From a virus: DNA of 31,272 nt. Location of the stretch: IMG/VR virus record IMGVR_UViG_3300033150_002199, positions 1 to 31,272 of that record; one strand, given 5' to 3'. Under the pieces are notes generated by a model. That model was not told where the DNA came from and made no database searches. It saw only the letters and a list, made by a program, of their open reading frames with translations. The position numbers and the translations under genes are program-made. Shown in pieces: positions 7,480-15,876 of the stretch (its first letter is position 1; each line of letters starts with the position of its first letter).

Positions 7480-7492
7480 ATAAAAAATGATT

Positions 7493-9295
7493 TTAATTTA
7501 ATTTTGGGTTTGAAGATAGTTCGACGAACTGTAGGTTACTGAACCCATTCCTCTTCTCAACAGTATATATTCTATCAAAACGAGCATCTGTACTAAGTTC
7601 ATCCCTATGTGTAATTAGAAATATAGCAATATTTGGATCATCTAATGTACGGTGGTGAAGAATATCTAGAAACCGGGAAATGCCATCGTAGTCAAGGCTT
7701 GAATCTAACACTTCGTCTAAAACCAACACATTTGAGTTTAGGCTATTTTCCATCTTAACTAAATCAATAAATGTTAGTAGTAACGCTAAATCAACGCGGC
7801 GCTTTTGACCGCCACTTAAGTTATGATATTTGTACTGATGTTGTTTTCTATACCTTATCGTAGCATCAAAAGTAGTGTTGAATTCTAAATCAAATTCCAA
7901 ACCAAGCTTGCGTAGATATGCTTTTAGTCTCATATTAATAATAGGTAATACCTTCCGAAAAACATACGAGCGTACGCCAGAATCAGATAATATCTGAGTT
8001 ATGAATTCGTAATATACATTCTCTTCACTAGTGATTTTTAATTGTTCTTTTGCTACATTCAATTCTGTTTGTAATTGGTGATATTCTTGCATATCGACGA
8101 TCTCATAGCTGCTGCGACGCTGTTTTTCTTCCTTGAATCGACTTATATTGACTTGGATGCTATCATCGATGGTTTCAATTTGTGATTCCAAAATTTTTAG
8201 TTGTTGTTTTTGAGTATCGAGATTTGACCGCTTAGTCACAATATCTTGTAGTTGTTTCTTCAATATTTCTTCTTTTTTCTTGTAGAAATCTAATTTTTGC
8301 GTTAAATTTTCAATCATGACACGATATTTTTTAATTTGTGCCTCAAGTCGATTTTCTTCTTTCAAATTTATACCACATTGAGGGCATCTTTCATTGGAAA
8401 GTAGATTTCGTAGATATTCCTTAAAAGTAGTAATATTGTGTTTAAGTAATTTACACTCAGTTGTACATGCAGCTAATTGTTTTGACCGGCGGCGCTCTTG
8501 TCCGACAATGGTATCATAATTCTCGAGGTTATTTTTAATATTGCTTATTTTTCTTAGTGTAGCGGCTCTCTCGGCCCTGAGTTCCTTAACTCGGTTCTTT
8601 ATTTCTTTCAATGAATCTCTGATACGTTGCAATTGTTCTGCTTCTTTGCTCGTTTGGTATTTAATATTATTACGCAATGATGTTATGTGTCTATTGAGAT
8701 GAGCGATATCAGATTCCAATATTTTCATTTTATCGGCTTGTTCTTTTTTAATGCTACGTACCAAGATCCACATATCACTATAAATGGTTATACCTAATAA
8801 ATTCTCAATGACGGTGCGTTTATCGTTAAGAGATAGGTCTAAAAAGGGTTTATTGTAATTTAATGATAATATATTAGTATTTTTATAGATACCTGGGCCG
8901 CAGCGAAGAATGTCTCGTATCCTTCGCTCGAGTTCGCGTTTATTGCTATAATCTTGCTCTTCACCATCAATATATAGGGCTACTGTATTTGGATTTAATG
9001 TTCTAACTATTTGATATTGTGTGCCTTTAATATTGAATTTTATGGAGCTTTCGCAATTTCTACCATTTACCTTGTTTATTATGTCATCCAAGTTAATTTT
9101 CCGTAGCATTGTTCCAAACAACGCAAACATTAAACCATCACATAGAATAGCAGATTTACCACAACCATTTGCACAATCATCATCGTAATTATATCCGGTT
9201 ACTAGATGAACCCCCGGGGGAAATTCTACAACCTTTTCCCGATTACCTATAGATAGAAAATTTCTGAGCCTCAATTCTTCAAATTGTATTTTCAT
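7493..9295 (-). CDS. 46: gp46-like SbcC/Rad50-family recombination nuclease subunit
   Basis: This is the ATPase subunit of the phage Mre11-Rad50-type complex that resects DNA ends for recombination-dependent replication. Its 600 residues show an N-terminal Walker A (NGCGKSAIL, about 43-51), a long coiled coil with the zinc hook CPQC near its middle, then the ABC signature LSGGQKRRVDLALL and Walker B VLVLDEVLD in the C-terminal ATPase half. Its start overlaps the gp47 stop by 4 bases, which couples the two subunits. The order 55-47-46 is the same as in T4. Confidence 0.95.
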   Translation of the reverse strand: MKIQFEELRLRNFLSIGNREKVVEFPPGVHLVTGYNYDDDCANGCGKSAILCDGLMFALFGTMLRKINLDDIINKVNGRNCESSIKFNIKGTQYQIVRTLNPNTVALYIDGEEQDYSNKRELERRIRDILRCGPGIYKNTNILSLNYNKPFLDLSLNDKRTVIENLLGITIYSDMWILVRSIKKEQADKMKILESDIAHLNRHITSLRNNIKYQTSKEAEQLQRIRDSLKEIKNRVKELRAERAATLRKISNIKNNLENYDTIVGQERRRSKQLAACTTECKLLKHNITTFKEYLRNLLSNERCPQCGINLKEENRLEAQIKKYRVMIENLTQKLDFYKKKEEILKKQLQDIVTKRSNLDTQKQQLKILESQIETIDDSIQVNISRFKEEKQRRSSYEIVDMQEYHQLQTELNVAKEQLKITSEENVYYEFITQILSDSGVRSYVFRKVLPIINMRLKAYLRKLGLEFDLEFNTTFDATIRYRKQHQYKYHNLSGGQKRRVDLALLLTFIDLVKMENSLNSNVLVLDEVLDSSLDYDGISRFLDILHHRTLDDPNIAIFLITHRDELSTDARFDRIYTVEKRNGFSNLQFVELSSNPKLN

Positions 9296-10392
9296 TTATT
9301 AAAATCCTCTACGTAGTTATATTGATATGATCCGGGTTCTGATGCTTTCTCATGTATATATTCTATCATACTTACTAGTTTATTTAAGTCTATGTGTTTC
9401 GGAAGCTGTATTGTTTTTATAAATTCAATCAATAGTTCACGTGGACCCTCGGTAATTTCAAAACCATCTGCCAATTGGGGTATATTTTCAAACTCCGATT
9501 CAATCGAGCATGACATAATATCACAGGACTCAATCTTTGTTTTTAACTTTAGGAGATCGGCTTCGCTTATATCATTATCGATGATTATTTTAATAAAGTG
9601 CCCGGTTAAGGTTGAAAAGTCTTGTTCTGCCTGGCTGGTGTAAATCTTAATGTGTTTGGGTGAAATTTCATTCGGAATAAACTTTTCTTCCATATTTCTA
9701 AGATTAACAATATACACTCCCTTTTGATTGCCGGCGTCATTCCATGTAATTTCATATGGCGATCCCACATATGTAACATTTCCTTTGGTATCACGTAGAT
9801 GAAAATGGCCCGCAAATGTCCGTACTGGAAAAATCTCTTGTAGTAATCCGTTACGTTCTTGGTAATGTCTAACCATTTCAAAATTGTTGATTGAGTTGTG
9901 TGTTAGAATTAAGTCGATATCATTCTCTTTTGCCGATTTGATTGCTGATATTGCAGCTTCTCTATCCTCTGCCGTTTGGATCCATGGAATTAATAGTATT
10001 TTTCGATTATCGATGGCAATGGTAGAAATATCTGAGTAAACCGCAACGGTATCAAAGATATTGAATATATCTAAGGAGTGGATCTTTTTGGACTTGGTAT
10101 AGTATACGTCGTGGTTGCCAAGTAAACAATGAATTCTTACTCTTTCGGAAAGATGTTGGAAAATCCTCAGGGCCAAATTGATGGTTTTGACGTTTAGTAT
10201 GTTTCTATTGTCAAAGACATCGCCGAGAATAAACAAATCTGATATTTCAGGATTTTTTTCTAGAATTTTGTATAGAAAAATATTAAAATATACATCCTGG
10301 ATGTTTTGATAAAGCTGTTTGTTACTATGATGTCCGAAGTGAACATCACCTATTATAGCTATTTTTCGTATGGGATTTGGATTATTTGACAT
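9292..10392 (-). CDS. 47: gp47-like SbcD/Mre11-family recombination nuclease subunit
   Basis: This is the metallophosphoesterase nuclease partner of gp46. All five phosphodiesterase motifs are present: IIGDVHFGHH, LGDVFDNRN, LLGNHDVYY, LTHNSI and FAGHFHLRD. The 366-residue length is close to T4 gp47 (about 340). The C-terminal part, after about residue 240, is the less conserved region that in the family contacts the Rad50-type coiled coil. GGAG lies upstream of ATG 10392, inside the end of the sigma-factor gene. Confidence 0.95.
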   Translation of the reverse strand: MSNNPNPIRKIAIIGDVHFGHHSNKQLYQNIQDVYFNIFLYKILEKNPEISDLFILGDVFDNRNILNVKTINLALRIFQHLSERVRIHCLLGNHDVYYTKSKKIHSLDIFNIFDTVAVYSDISTIAIDNRKILLIPWIQTAEDREAAISAIKSAKENDIDLILTHNSINNFEMVRHYQERNGLLQEIFPVRTFAGHFHLRDTKGNVTYVGSPYEITWNDAGNQKGVYIVNLRNMEEKFIPNEISPKHIKIYTSQAEQDFSTLTGHFIKIIIDNDISEADLLKLKTKIESCDIMSCSIESEFENIPQLADGFEITEGPRELLIEFIKTIQLPKHIDLNKLVSMIEYIHEKASEPGSYQYNYVEDFNK

Positions 10393-10395
10393 TAA

Positions 10396-10788
10396 TTATG
10401 CTACTCCTTCGGACCCATGTTTACTTTTCTTATCATACAACTCTTTACGAAGATTTTTAAGTTTTGTTTCGGACTTAATTACTTGAAAAAAGGCATTTTT
10501 GGCGATTTGTGTACAATAAGCAAATGCATTTGCGTGTTTATAAGATGGGTCGAAGTTATGCGCATATTGTATAAGTAGCATTAGTGCGTGTTCTTTCATT
10601 TCATCCACAAACGGATAGTTTCGGAAACACGCTTTCGCACCCAATTCATCAACGAGTAATCTAAACATGTTATATAATTTTTCGGATATATCGGCAACTT
10701 GGCCACCTGCGGCCCTCCAAGCAATTAGCTCTGCGCGTAAATTGCTACGATTTAGATAGTTTCGTTGTTTCTTTTTGTGAGGAAGCAC
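10396..10788 (-). CDS. 55: gp55-like late-transcription sigma factor
   Basis: The C-terminal half carries HNFDPSYKHANAFAYCTQI then AKNAFFQVIKSETK, which matches T4 gp55 (HNFDETKYKNPHAYITQA, then AFVQRIKKE) and sigma region 2. In T4, gp55 directs host RNA polymerase to TATAAATA late promoters and contacts the sliding clamp. GTG 10788 is chosen as start because GGAG lies 8 bases upstream; an in-frame TTG at 10809 would place that site inside the gene. From GTG the protein is 130 residues, shorter than T4 gp55 (185). Its tail, KHGSEGVA, lacks an obvious clamp-binding motif. It is the first leftward gene after the divergent promoter. Confidence 0.8.
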   Translation of the reverse strand: MLPHKKKQRNYLNRSNLRAELIAWRAAGGQVADISEKLYNMFRLLVDELGAKACFRNYPFVDEMKEHALMLLIQYAHNFDPSYKHANAFAYCTQIAKNAFFQVIKSETKLKNLRKELYDKKSKHGSEGVA

Positions 10789-10882
10789 GTTATAATCTCC
10801 GGAGTTCAAAATATTTCAAAAAATGACTTACATTATTATATAATTAAGTACAGTAAGTTTTTGGTGTTAGGAAGGAGAAAAA
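10789..10882. promoter_or_regulatory. Divergent promoter region between leftward and rightward operons
   Basis: The gap separates the gp55 and queD starts. It contains an AT-rich core with TATAAT on the plus strand at 10839-10844 and, overlapping it on the minus strand, TATAAT read from 10840 to 10835. A weak -35-like TTCAAA lies 18 bases upstream of the plus-strand box (10815-10820). The two -10 boxes share bases, so polymerase may choose one direction at a time. A good AAGGAG ribosome site for queD lies at about 10871-10876. Promoter strength is a guess. Confidence 0.5.
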
Positions 10883-11323
10883 ATGTTTAGGATTCGAAAG
10901 CGCTTTAGGATAGAATATGCGCATGTTTTGGAGAGCTCTTATACTGAAAAATGCCAATCTATCCATGGCCATTCTGGAATAATTGATGTATATTTAACGT
11001 CAGCACAATGCAATAAAGATGGTATGGTTGTGGATTTCGGCAAAGTTAAAGAGGCTATTAGTAGTATAATAGATAAATATGATCATGCACTTTTGCTTCA
11101 CGAAGATAAGGTTGATAAGTACAAAAGCCAACTATCAGATAGCAAAAAGATTGTTTCTGTGCCTGGAAACCCAACGGCAGAATTATTGGCATGCCTTTTG
11201 TTTATGGAAATAAAAACAGAATTGTTACGCATGGAAACATTGGATCCAGATGTAAATAATGTTCGGTTGGAGCGAGTTCGATTTCATGAGACCGAAAGTG
11301 GCTGGGCAGAATACTGGCAATAG
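10883..11323 (+). CDS. queD: QueD, 6-carboxy-tetrahydropterin synthase
   Basis: This enzyme converts dihydroneopterin triphosphate to 6-carboxytetrahydropterin, the second step towards preQ0. Its 146 residues show zinc ligands H14 (EYAH) and H28/H30 (IHGHS), catalytic C24, the VVDFG segment at 49-53, DHA at 67-69, PTAE, and a C-terminal HETESGWAEYW region. AAGGAG sits ahead of ATG 10883. It is the first gene of the rightward operon, and folE and dpdA follow, pointing to 7-deazaguanine synthesis for DNA, not folate. Confidence 0.93.
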   Translation: MFRIRKRFRIEYAHVLESSYTEKCQSIHGHSGIIDVYLTSAQCNKDGMVVDFGKVKEAISSIIDKYDHALLLHEDKVDKYKSQLSDSKKIVSVPGNPTAELLACLLFMEIKTELLRMETLDPDVNNVRLERVRFHETESGWAEYWQ

Positions 11324-11338
11324 AAAGCGAGATAGAAT

Positions 11339-11929
11339 ATGATAAATCCCGCACATGAAAAGACGACGTCAATAAATAAAAGTCGCATAGCAGGGCTAAT
11401 GCGGCAGATTATCGAAACTGGACTTGGTTTGGATATAAAAGACCCTAATCTTAGGGAAACTCCTGAACGTATAGCAAAGATGTATATTGATGAATGGTTT
11501 AGATCGTTATATGAGGATCCACCCAAAATAACTGTTTTTCCGAACGAAGATAATTATAATCAAATGATTGTATCTGGGCCCATCCATGTCAAATCAGTTT
11601 GCTCGCATCATTTTGTTCCATTTACGGGAATTTGTTATGTTGGATATATTCCAAAGAATTTTTATATTGGACTTAGCAAATTAAGTAGAATTGTGCATTA
11701 CTTTATGCGCATGCCACAGCTCCAGGAGCGAATGACAGACCAAATAGCTACATTTTTAGATACTACAGTGTCGCCTCTTGGCTGTGGAGTTTATATCAAA
11801 GCCCAACATGCTTGCATGACTACACGTGGTGTAGAAGAGCCAGATGCGTTTATGATTACTACGGCACTCAAAGGTATTTTTCTTGAAAATCCCGCAGTAA
11901 AGCAAGAATTTTTATCATACACCAAATAA
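11339..11929 (+). CDS. folE: GTP cyclohydrolase I
   Basis: FolE opens GTP to dihydroneopterin triphosphate, the first step of both folate and 7-deazaguanine synthesis. The family signatures are clear: RETPERIAKMY at 39-49, SVCSHHFVPF at 86-95 with zinc ligands C88 and H91, GLSKLSRIV at 111-119, PQLQERMTDQIA, and AQHACMTTRG at 155-164 with the third zinc ligand C159. Length (196) is typical. The ribosome site is weak (a GCGAGA stretch), so translation may depend on queD, which ends 15 bases upstream. Confidence 0.95.
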   Translation: MINPAHEKTTSINKSRIAGLMRQIIETGLGLDIKDPNLRETPERIAKMYIDEWFRSLYEDPPKITVFPNEDNYNQMIVSGPIHVKSVCSHHFVPFTGICYVGYIPKNFYIGLSKLSRIVHYFMRMPQLQERMTDQIATFLDTTVSPLGCGVYIKAQHACMTTRGVEEPDAFMITTALKGIFLENPAVKQEFLSYTK

Positions 11930-11944
11930 TACAAGGGGAATTGA

Positions 11945-13189
11945 ATGAAAAATCTCATTTATGTGCCATCTATAAGTGTTGGAACAATGGTTCTGTGTAT
12001 ACGTGGAGACCGTAGGTTTGCCAATGAACGATTTCGTTTTTATAATAAAGGATCCAGTCCAATTTATCATCCGCACATAATGATTTCCATGGCTTATTGT
12101 TTCGATCTTCATGGAAAAAATCTTAGAGATGTTTATAAAATGGATGAGGATGTTGTAGTATATGGAGATAGTGGTGGATTTCAAGTAATCTCATCATCCA
12201 AAGATACATTAAAAAATTTAACACCAGAAAATATATTAAATATGCTTGAGACGCATTGTAATATTGGATTGATATTGGATATTCCCCCAAAACGACCATG
12301 GAATCATGATAGCAGTGAGATTGAATATTATAATTATGCACTACAAACGACATATAATAATGCTAAGTACTTTTATGAAAATAGACAAGGTAAATGTAAA
12401 TTATTGAATGTTCTCCAAGGCCGACCTGGAGCCGGACTTAAAAAGTGGTATCATACCATGAAGAATTTTGATTTTGATGGATGGGCAGTAGCAGCAAATG
12501 AGACCTTGTCCGTAAAATCTATTCAGAAACCACAAACGGCGGCATTAACAGGAACTCAGAAAACGGACGGCCACGTACTTGCAGATATATTTTATCTAAT
12601 GCAAAATGGAGAGTTTGAAAAGTCAAATAACAAATACTTGCATATTCTCGGCGTTGGATCAATGTATCATATTGTGACTTTTATATTTTTCCAACATATG
12701 TTAAACCGAATGGGATATGATATACAAGTCACGGTTGACGCATCTAATGTAAGTTTGATATCCGGATATGGTAGGGCAATTATTGCCGATGCTGTGGTTA
12801 ATATGATTCGATATGATAGTTGTATCGATTATAGCTCAGTATATGACATGCCGTTGCCTTGCGATTGCCCTGTATGCCGCGACCTCTTAATAAGTGATAT
12901 ATCAGATTTTGGAACTCATCAATATGCGTACATCACACTTCATAATCTGTATGTCCAGCTCCGGCGCATCGAATTCTTTAATAGATTTTTTGATATAACA
13001 ACGCGCCTTGGAGAGTCGGGATTTGGTATGCTTACGAATATATCGAATAAGACAGTAAAGAAACTTAGGCTGATCTCAGAGGCAATACAATCGAAAACAC
13101 CATATGATACCTTTATAGCCAATGCGTCTGAAGTATTTAGGACCACAGAATCTGTGCAAACCAACATTGATACGAGTAGTTTGTTTTAA
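11945..13189 (+). CDS. dpdA: DpdA-like DNA guanine transglycosylase (7-deazaguanine insertion into DNA)
   Basis: This is a homologue of tRNA-guanine transglycosylase of the phage DpdA type, which exchanges guanine in DNA for a preQ0-derived base. Visible features are YGDSGGFQ at 73-80 with catalytic D75, LDIPP near 111-115, LLNVLQGRP near 153-161, VTVDASN at 262-268 with a candidate second catalytic Asp, and a zinc site CDCPVC at 306-311 followed by His around 325-335. The 414-residue length fits phage DpdA. queD and folE lie upstream, but queE and queC are not in the window. The polymerase gene starts 13 bases downstream. The last residues are DTSSLF, a possible sliding-clamp tag shared with three other proteins here. 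Confidence 0.85.
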   Translation: MKNLIYVPSISVGTMVLCIRGDRRFANERFRFYNKGSSPIYHPHIMISMAYCFDLHGKNLRDVYKMDEDVVVYGDSGGFQVISSSKDTLKNLTPENILNMLETHCNIGLILDIPPKRPWNHDSSEIEYYNYALQTTYNNAKYFYENRQGKCKLLNVLQGRPGAGLKKWYHTMKNFDFDGWAVAANETLSVKSIQKPQTAALTGTQKTDGHVLADIFYLMQNGEFEKSNNKYLHILGVGSMYHIVTFIFFQHMLNRMGYDIQVTVDASNVSLISGYGRAIIADAVVNMIRYDSCIDYSSVYDMPLPCDCPVCRDLLISDISDFGTHQYAYITLHNLYVQLRRIEFFNRFFDITTRLGESGFGMLTNISNKTVKKLRLISEAIQSKTPYDTFIANASEVFRTTESVQTNIDTSSLF

Positions 13190-13202
13190 GGAAATAAAGT
13201 AT

Positions 13203-15863
13203 ATGTATGCTGACGTTTATTATGATCGACATAGTAGTTCCATAATGTATGTCGATAAATCAAAGGGCGGTTCTGAATATAAAGTAGAAGCATTTGTGCC
13301 AGATTTCTATGTCCCGACACATAGAGAGCCCTGCGCGTATGGGATATACGGTCAGCCACTTGAACGCATAGCACCGCGCACATATCATGAATTTTTTGAC
13401 CTAAAACAAAATTACGTGGATAAGAATATTTCGACGTTTGAAGCTACCATAGATCCAAGAACAAAATTTATTCAGAAAACATATCCTGATAATAATGTAG
13501 AAAATCTTAAATTAAATTTGAATATTTGTTATTTGGATATTGAAACTGAGCAAGAAAAGGAATATGGATTCCCCAACCCCACCATTCCTCATGAGCGTGT
13601 ATTATCAATATCGTTATTAATAGTAGAAGATAATATAGAACATGCTTATGTCTTGGGGTTGGATAGAGAGTATACGGGGCCCGGTAAGTTTAGCTACCAG
13701 CGATGCTCAACAGAAGTAGAGTTGTTTGAAAAATTAATAGCATTGCTTAACAGACACCAAGTTGATATAATTACGGGATGGTATATAGAACTATTTGACA
13801 TTCCGTATATTATTAATAGGATGGAGGTCTTAGAAAGCGGATTTTCGAAGAAATTATCACCGTTTGGTCGAATTAGTAAGCGAACCCGGAGTCTAAAATA
13901 TAAAAAGGTTGTAAGTTATGAAATTGTAGGCCGTGTAGATCTGGATTATCTGCAAATATATAAAGTGTTTTGCCAGAGGGATCGTGAAAATTATACTCTC
14001 GATTATGTAGCGCAATATGAGTTGGATGAAAAGAAGGTACAGCATTCTTCATTGAAATCATTATACAGGAATAATTGGAATAAGTTTATTGAATATAACT
14101 TTAGAGATGTGGAGCTTGTTAGGCATCTTGATGAAAAACTTGGATATATTAGTATTGTCGTACTTCTTGCATATCTTTGTGGTATTCCCTTTAAATCAAC
14201 GCTAACTACTATAGCAAAAGTAGATGGAGCATTATTAAAACATATTAAAACTAACTTTGATGAGAAAATACGGCTTCCCGATGTCTATGATGCTGAAAAT
14301 TTCAATGTATATGAGGGTGCCTTTGTTATGGAGCCGCAGCGTGGTATCTATGATTGGATGGCGGTTCTAGATGTTGTTAGTCTGTATCCAAGCTTGATAA
14401 TGCAATTTAATATATCTCCAGAGACGCATTTGCTCACAATCAAATCTCAGCATATTGTAGATGCAATTTTCAATAATAATTGGGATTTGTCATCATTAGA
14501 AAATACGGAGATAAAAGTAGAAGCCGCGAGAACCGGGGCGACATATACCACAGAGGCATTGCCTTTATTGCAGAAGATTAAAGAAAATTCAAATTATATT
14601 CTTCTCTCAAATGGTGCGGTATTTGAGCGAGATACCGATACCAATATTGGTATAGTTCCTTCGATGCTAAAAAGCTTTTTCGATTTACGCAGGCAAATAA
14701 AGGCAAAAGCCACTATTGCGCGAAGTAAAGAGGGCCCGGATAGCCCCGAATATATTCGGAATGATAAGTTACAATATGCGTTAAAGATTTTTATTAATTC
14801 CGTTTATGGCGCTCTTGGTTCCTCATATTTTAGATTATATGACAGGGACGGGGCAGAGGCAGTTACAACGACAGGTAAGTTTTTCCTACAACATTCAATA
14901 CAATCAATTAATACATTTTATACACAAAAATGGCCCAATGTTGCGCGCAAACATACACAGACGGATGTCACTATATCACCAAAAGAAAAAATCGTTAAAT
15001 ATGCTGATACGGATGGAGTATGTATCCATATAGGGGCATTACTAAAGTCCTTGGTTGGAGACATAACGCTAAGTACTCAAGCGCAATTTAACTATGTATC
15101 AAAATTAGTGCCCCTTATAGAATCCGTTATAAACACAAGCGTTAAGACATGTTTATTTAACCAATTTGGTATAAACCAAGATGATTGTCATATTAAATTT
15201 GAGTATGATATATTAGCCAAAAGAATGCTTTTAATTCAAAAGAAACGGTATGTTTTTATAGAAGTTGATAAAAACACTGGTAAAGAATTTGGTGATATAA
15301 AGCATTCTCTACGAGCAAAAGGAGTGGAAATTGTTCGCAGCTCTACTCCACATATTATTAGAGATGTCTTAAGGCAAATTTTCTATAAGCTTTTGGAAAC
15401 ACAAGACAGCAATGTTATTAATGATATGCTACTTGAAGTATATAAAAATTTTATGGCTATGTCTATAGATGAGATCGCTTTTCCCAGAACGGTTAGTAAT
15501 ATTAATAAATTTTTGAGGAAATCGGATAAAATATATGGATGGAGAAAGGGCACGCCCATCCATGTTAAAGCAGCTATAGCATATAATAAGTTATTGTCAT
15601 ATTTTAGACTTGATACTAAATATGAAAAACTTTATGATGGTGACAAGATGAAATTTGTTTATCTTACGCCAAACAACCCATTTCGAATATCAGTATTGGG
15701 GTTCAAAGATAATTTTCCATCCGAATTTGGTTTAGATGCATATGTTGATTATAAAACAATGTTTGATAAAATTATAATTTCACCACTAGAGCATGTATAT
15801 TCAATATTACATTGGGGAGCGGTTCCCAGGTTTGATGAAGTTCGATTGGATAACTTATTCTAA
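13203..15863 (+). CDS. 43: Family B replicative DNA polymerase (gp43-like)
   Basis: The 886-residue protein has a proofreading exonuclease followed by the polymerase domain. Exo I is YLDIETEQ (D112, E114), Exo II is ITGWYIELFDIPYIINR, and Exo III includes TLDYVAQ and NFRDVELVRHL. Polymerase motif A is LDVVSLYPS starting at D390, motif B is KIFINSVYG at 528-536, motif C is YADTDG with D602 and D604, and KKRYVFIE follows. Start ATG 13203 is chosen because AAGGAA precedes it and it lies just after the dpdA stop; the longer in-frame reading to 13122 would overlap dpdA by 68 bases. Exo II has Tyr where many relatives have Asn (GWN). No intein is present. It ends RLDNLF, fitting a C-terminal clamp-binding peptide as in T4-type gp43. 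Confidence 0.96.
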   Translation: MYADVYYDRHSSSIMYVDKSKGGSEYKVEAFVPDFYVPTHREPCAYGIYGQPLERIAPRTYHEFFDLKQNYVDKNISTFEATIDPRTKFIQKTYPDNNVENLKLNLNICYLDIETEQEKEYGFPNPTIPHERVLSISLLIVEDNIEHAYVLGLDREYTGPGKFSYQRCSTEVELFEKLIALLNRHQVDIITGWYIELFDIPYIINRMEVLESGFSKKLSPFGRISKRTRSLKYKKVVSYEIVGRVDLDYLQIYKVFCQRDRENYTLDYVAQYELDEKKVQHSSLKSLYRNNWNKFIEYNFRDVELVRHLDEKLGYISIVVLLAYLCGIPFKSTLTTIAKVDGALLKHIKTNFDEKIRLPDVYDAENFNVYEGAFVMEPQRGIYDWMAVLDVVSLYPSLIMQFNISPETHLLTIKSQHIVDAIFNNNWDLSSLENTEIKVEAARTGATYTTEALPLLQKIKENSNYILLSNGAVFERDTDTNIGIVPSMLKSFFDLRRQIKAKATIARSKEGPDSPEYIRNDKLQYALKIFINSVYGALGSSYFRLYDRDGAEAVTTTGKFFLQHSIQSINTFYTQKWPNVARKHTQTDVTISPKEKIVKYADTDGVCIHIGALLKSLVGDITLSTQAQFNYVSKLVPLIESVINTSVKTCLFNQFGINQDDCHIKFEYDILAKRMLLIQKKRYVFIEVDKNTGKEFGDIKHSLRAKGVEIVRSSTPHIIRDVLRQIFYKLLETQDSNVINDMLLEVYKNFMAMSIDEIAFPRTVSNINKFLRKSDKIYGWRKGTPIHVKAAIAYNKLLSYFRLDTKYEKLYDGDKMKFVYLTPNNPFRISVLGFKDNFPSEFGLDAYVDYKTMFDKIIISPLEHVYSILHWGAVPRFDEVRLDNLF

Positions 15864-15876
15864 GGAGAATATCTAC

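Larger units (their letters stand above)
7318..7492 (-). promoter_or_regulatory. Structured 175-bp gap between gp46 and uvsY genes
   Basis: This is the longest non-coding stretch on the minus-strand side. It holds several perfect inverted repeats: CACAATTT/AAATTGTG at 7446-7453 and 7472-7479, the palindrome TTTGTATACAAA at 7463-7474, and ACTTTTTTAAAAAAGT at 7332-7347 followed by another ACTTTTTT at 7351-7358. A CATAAATA box on the minus strand (7397-7404) is one base off the T4 late promoter TATAAATA. None of the hairpins is GC-rich with a T tail, so a classical terminator is not supported. It may start a uvsY-uvsW transcript or control its translation. Confidence 0.45.

Noticed and set aside
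10810-10882. tRNA gene or small ORF in the divergent gap
   Set aside because: No cloverleaf or usable ORF is visible; the stretch is AT-rich promoter-like DNA.
13122-13202. Extended start of the DNA polymerase
   Set aside because: It would overlap dpdA by 68 bases; ATG 13203 has AAGGAA upstream just after the dpdA stop.
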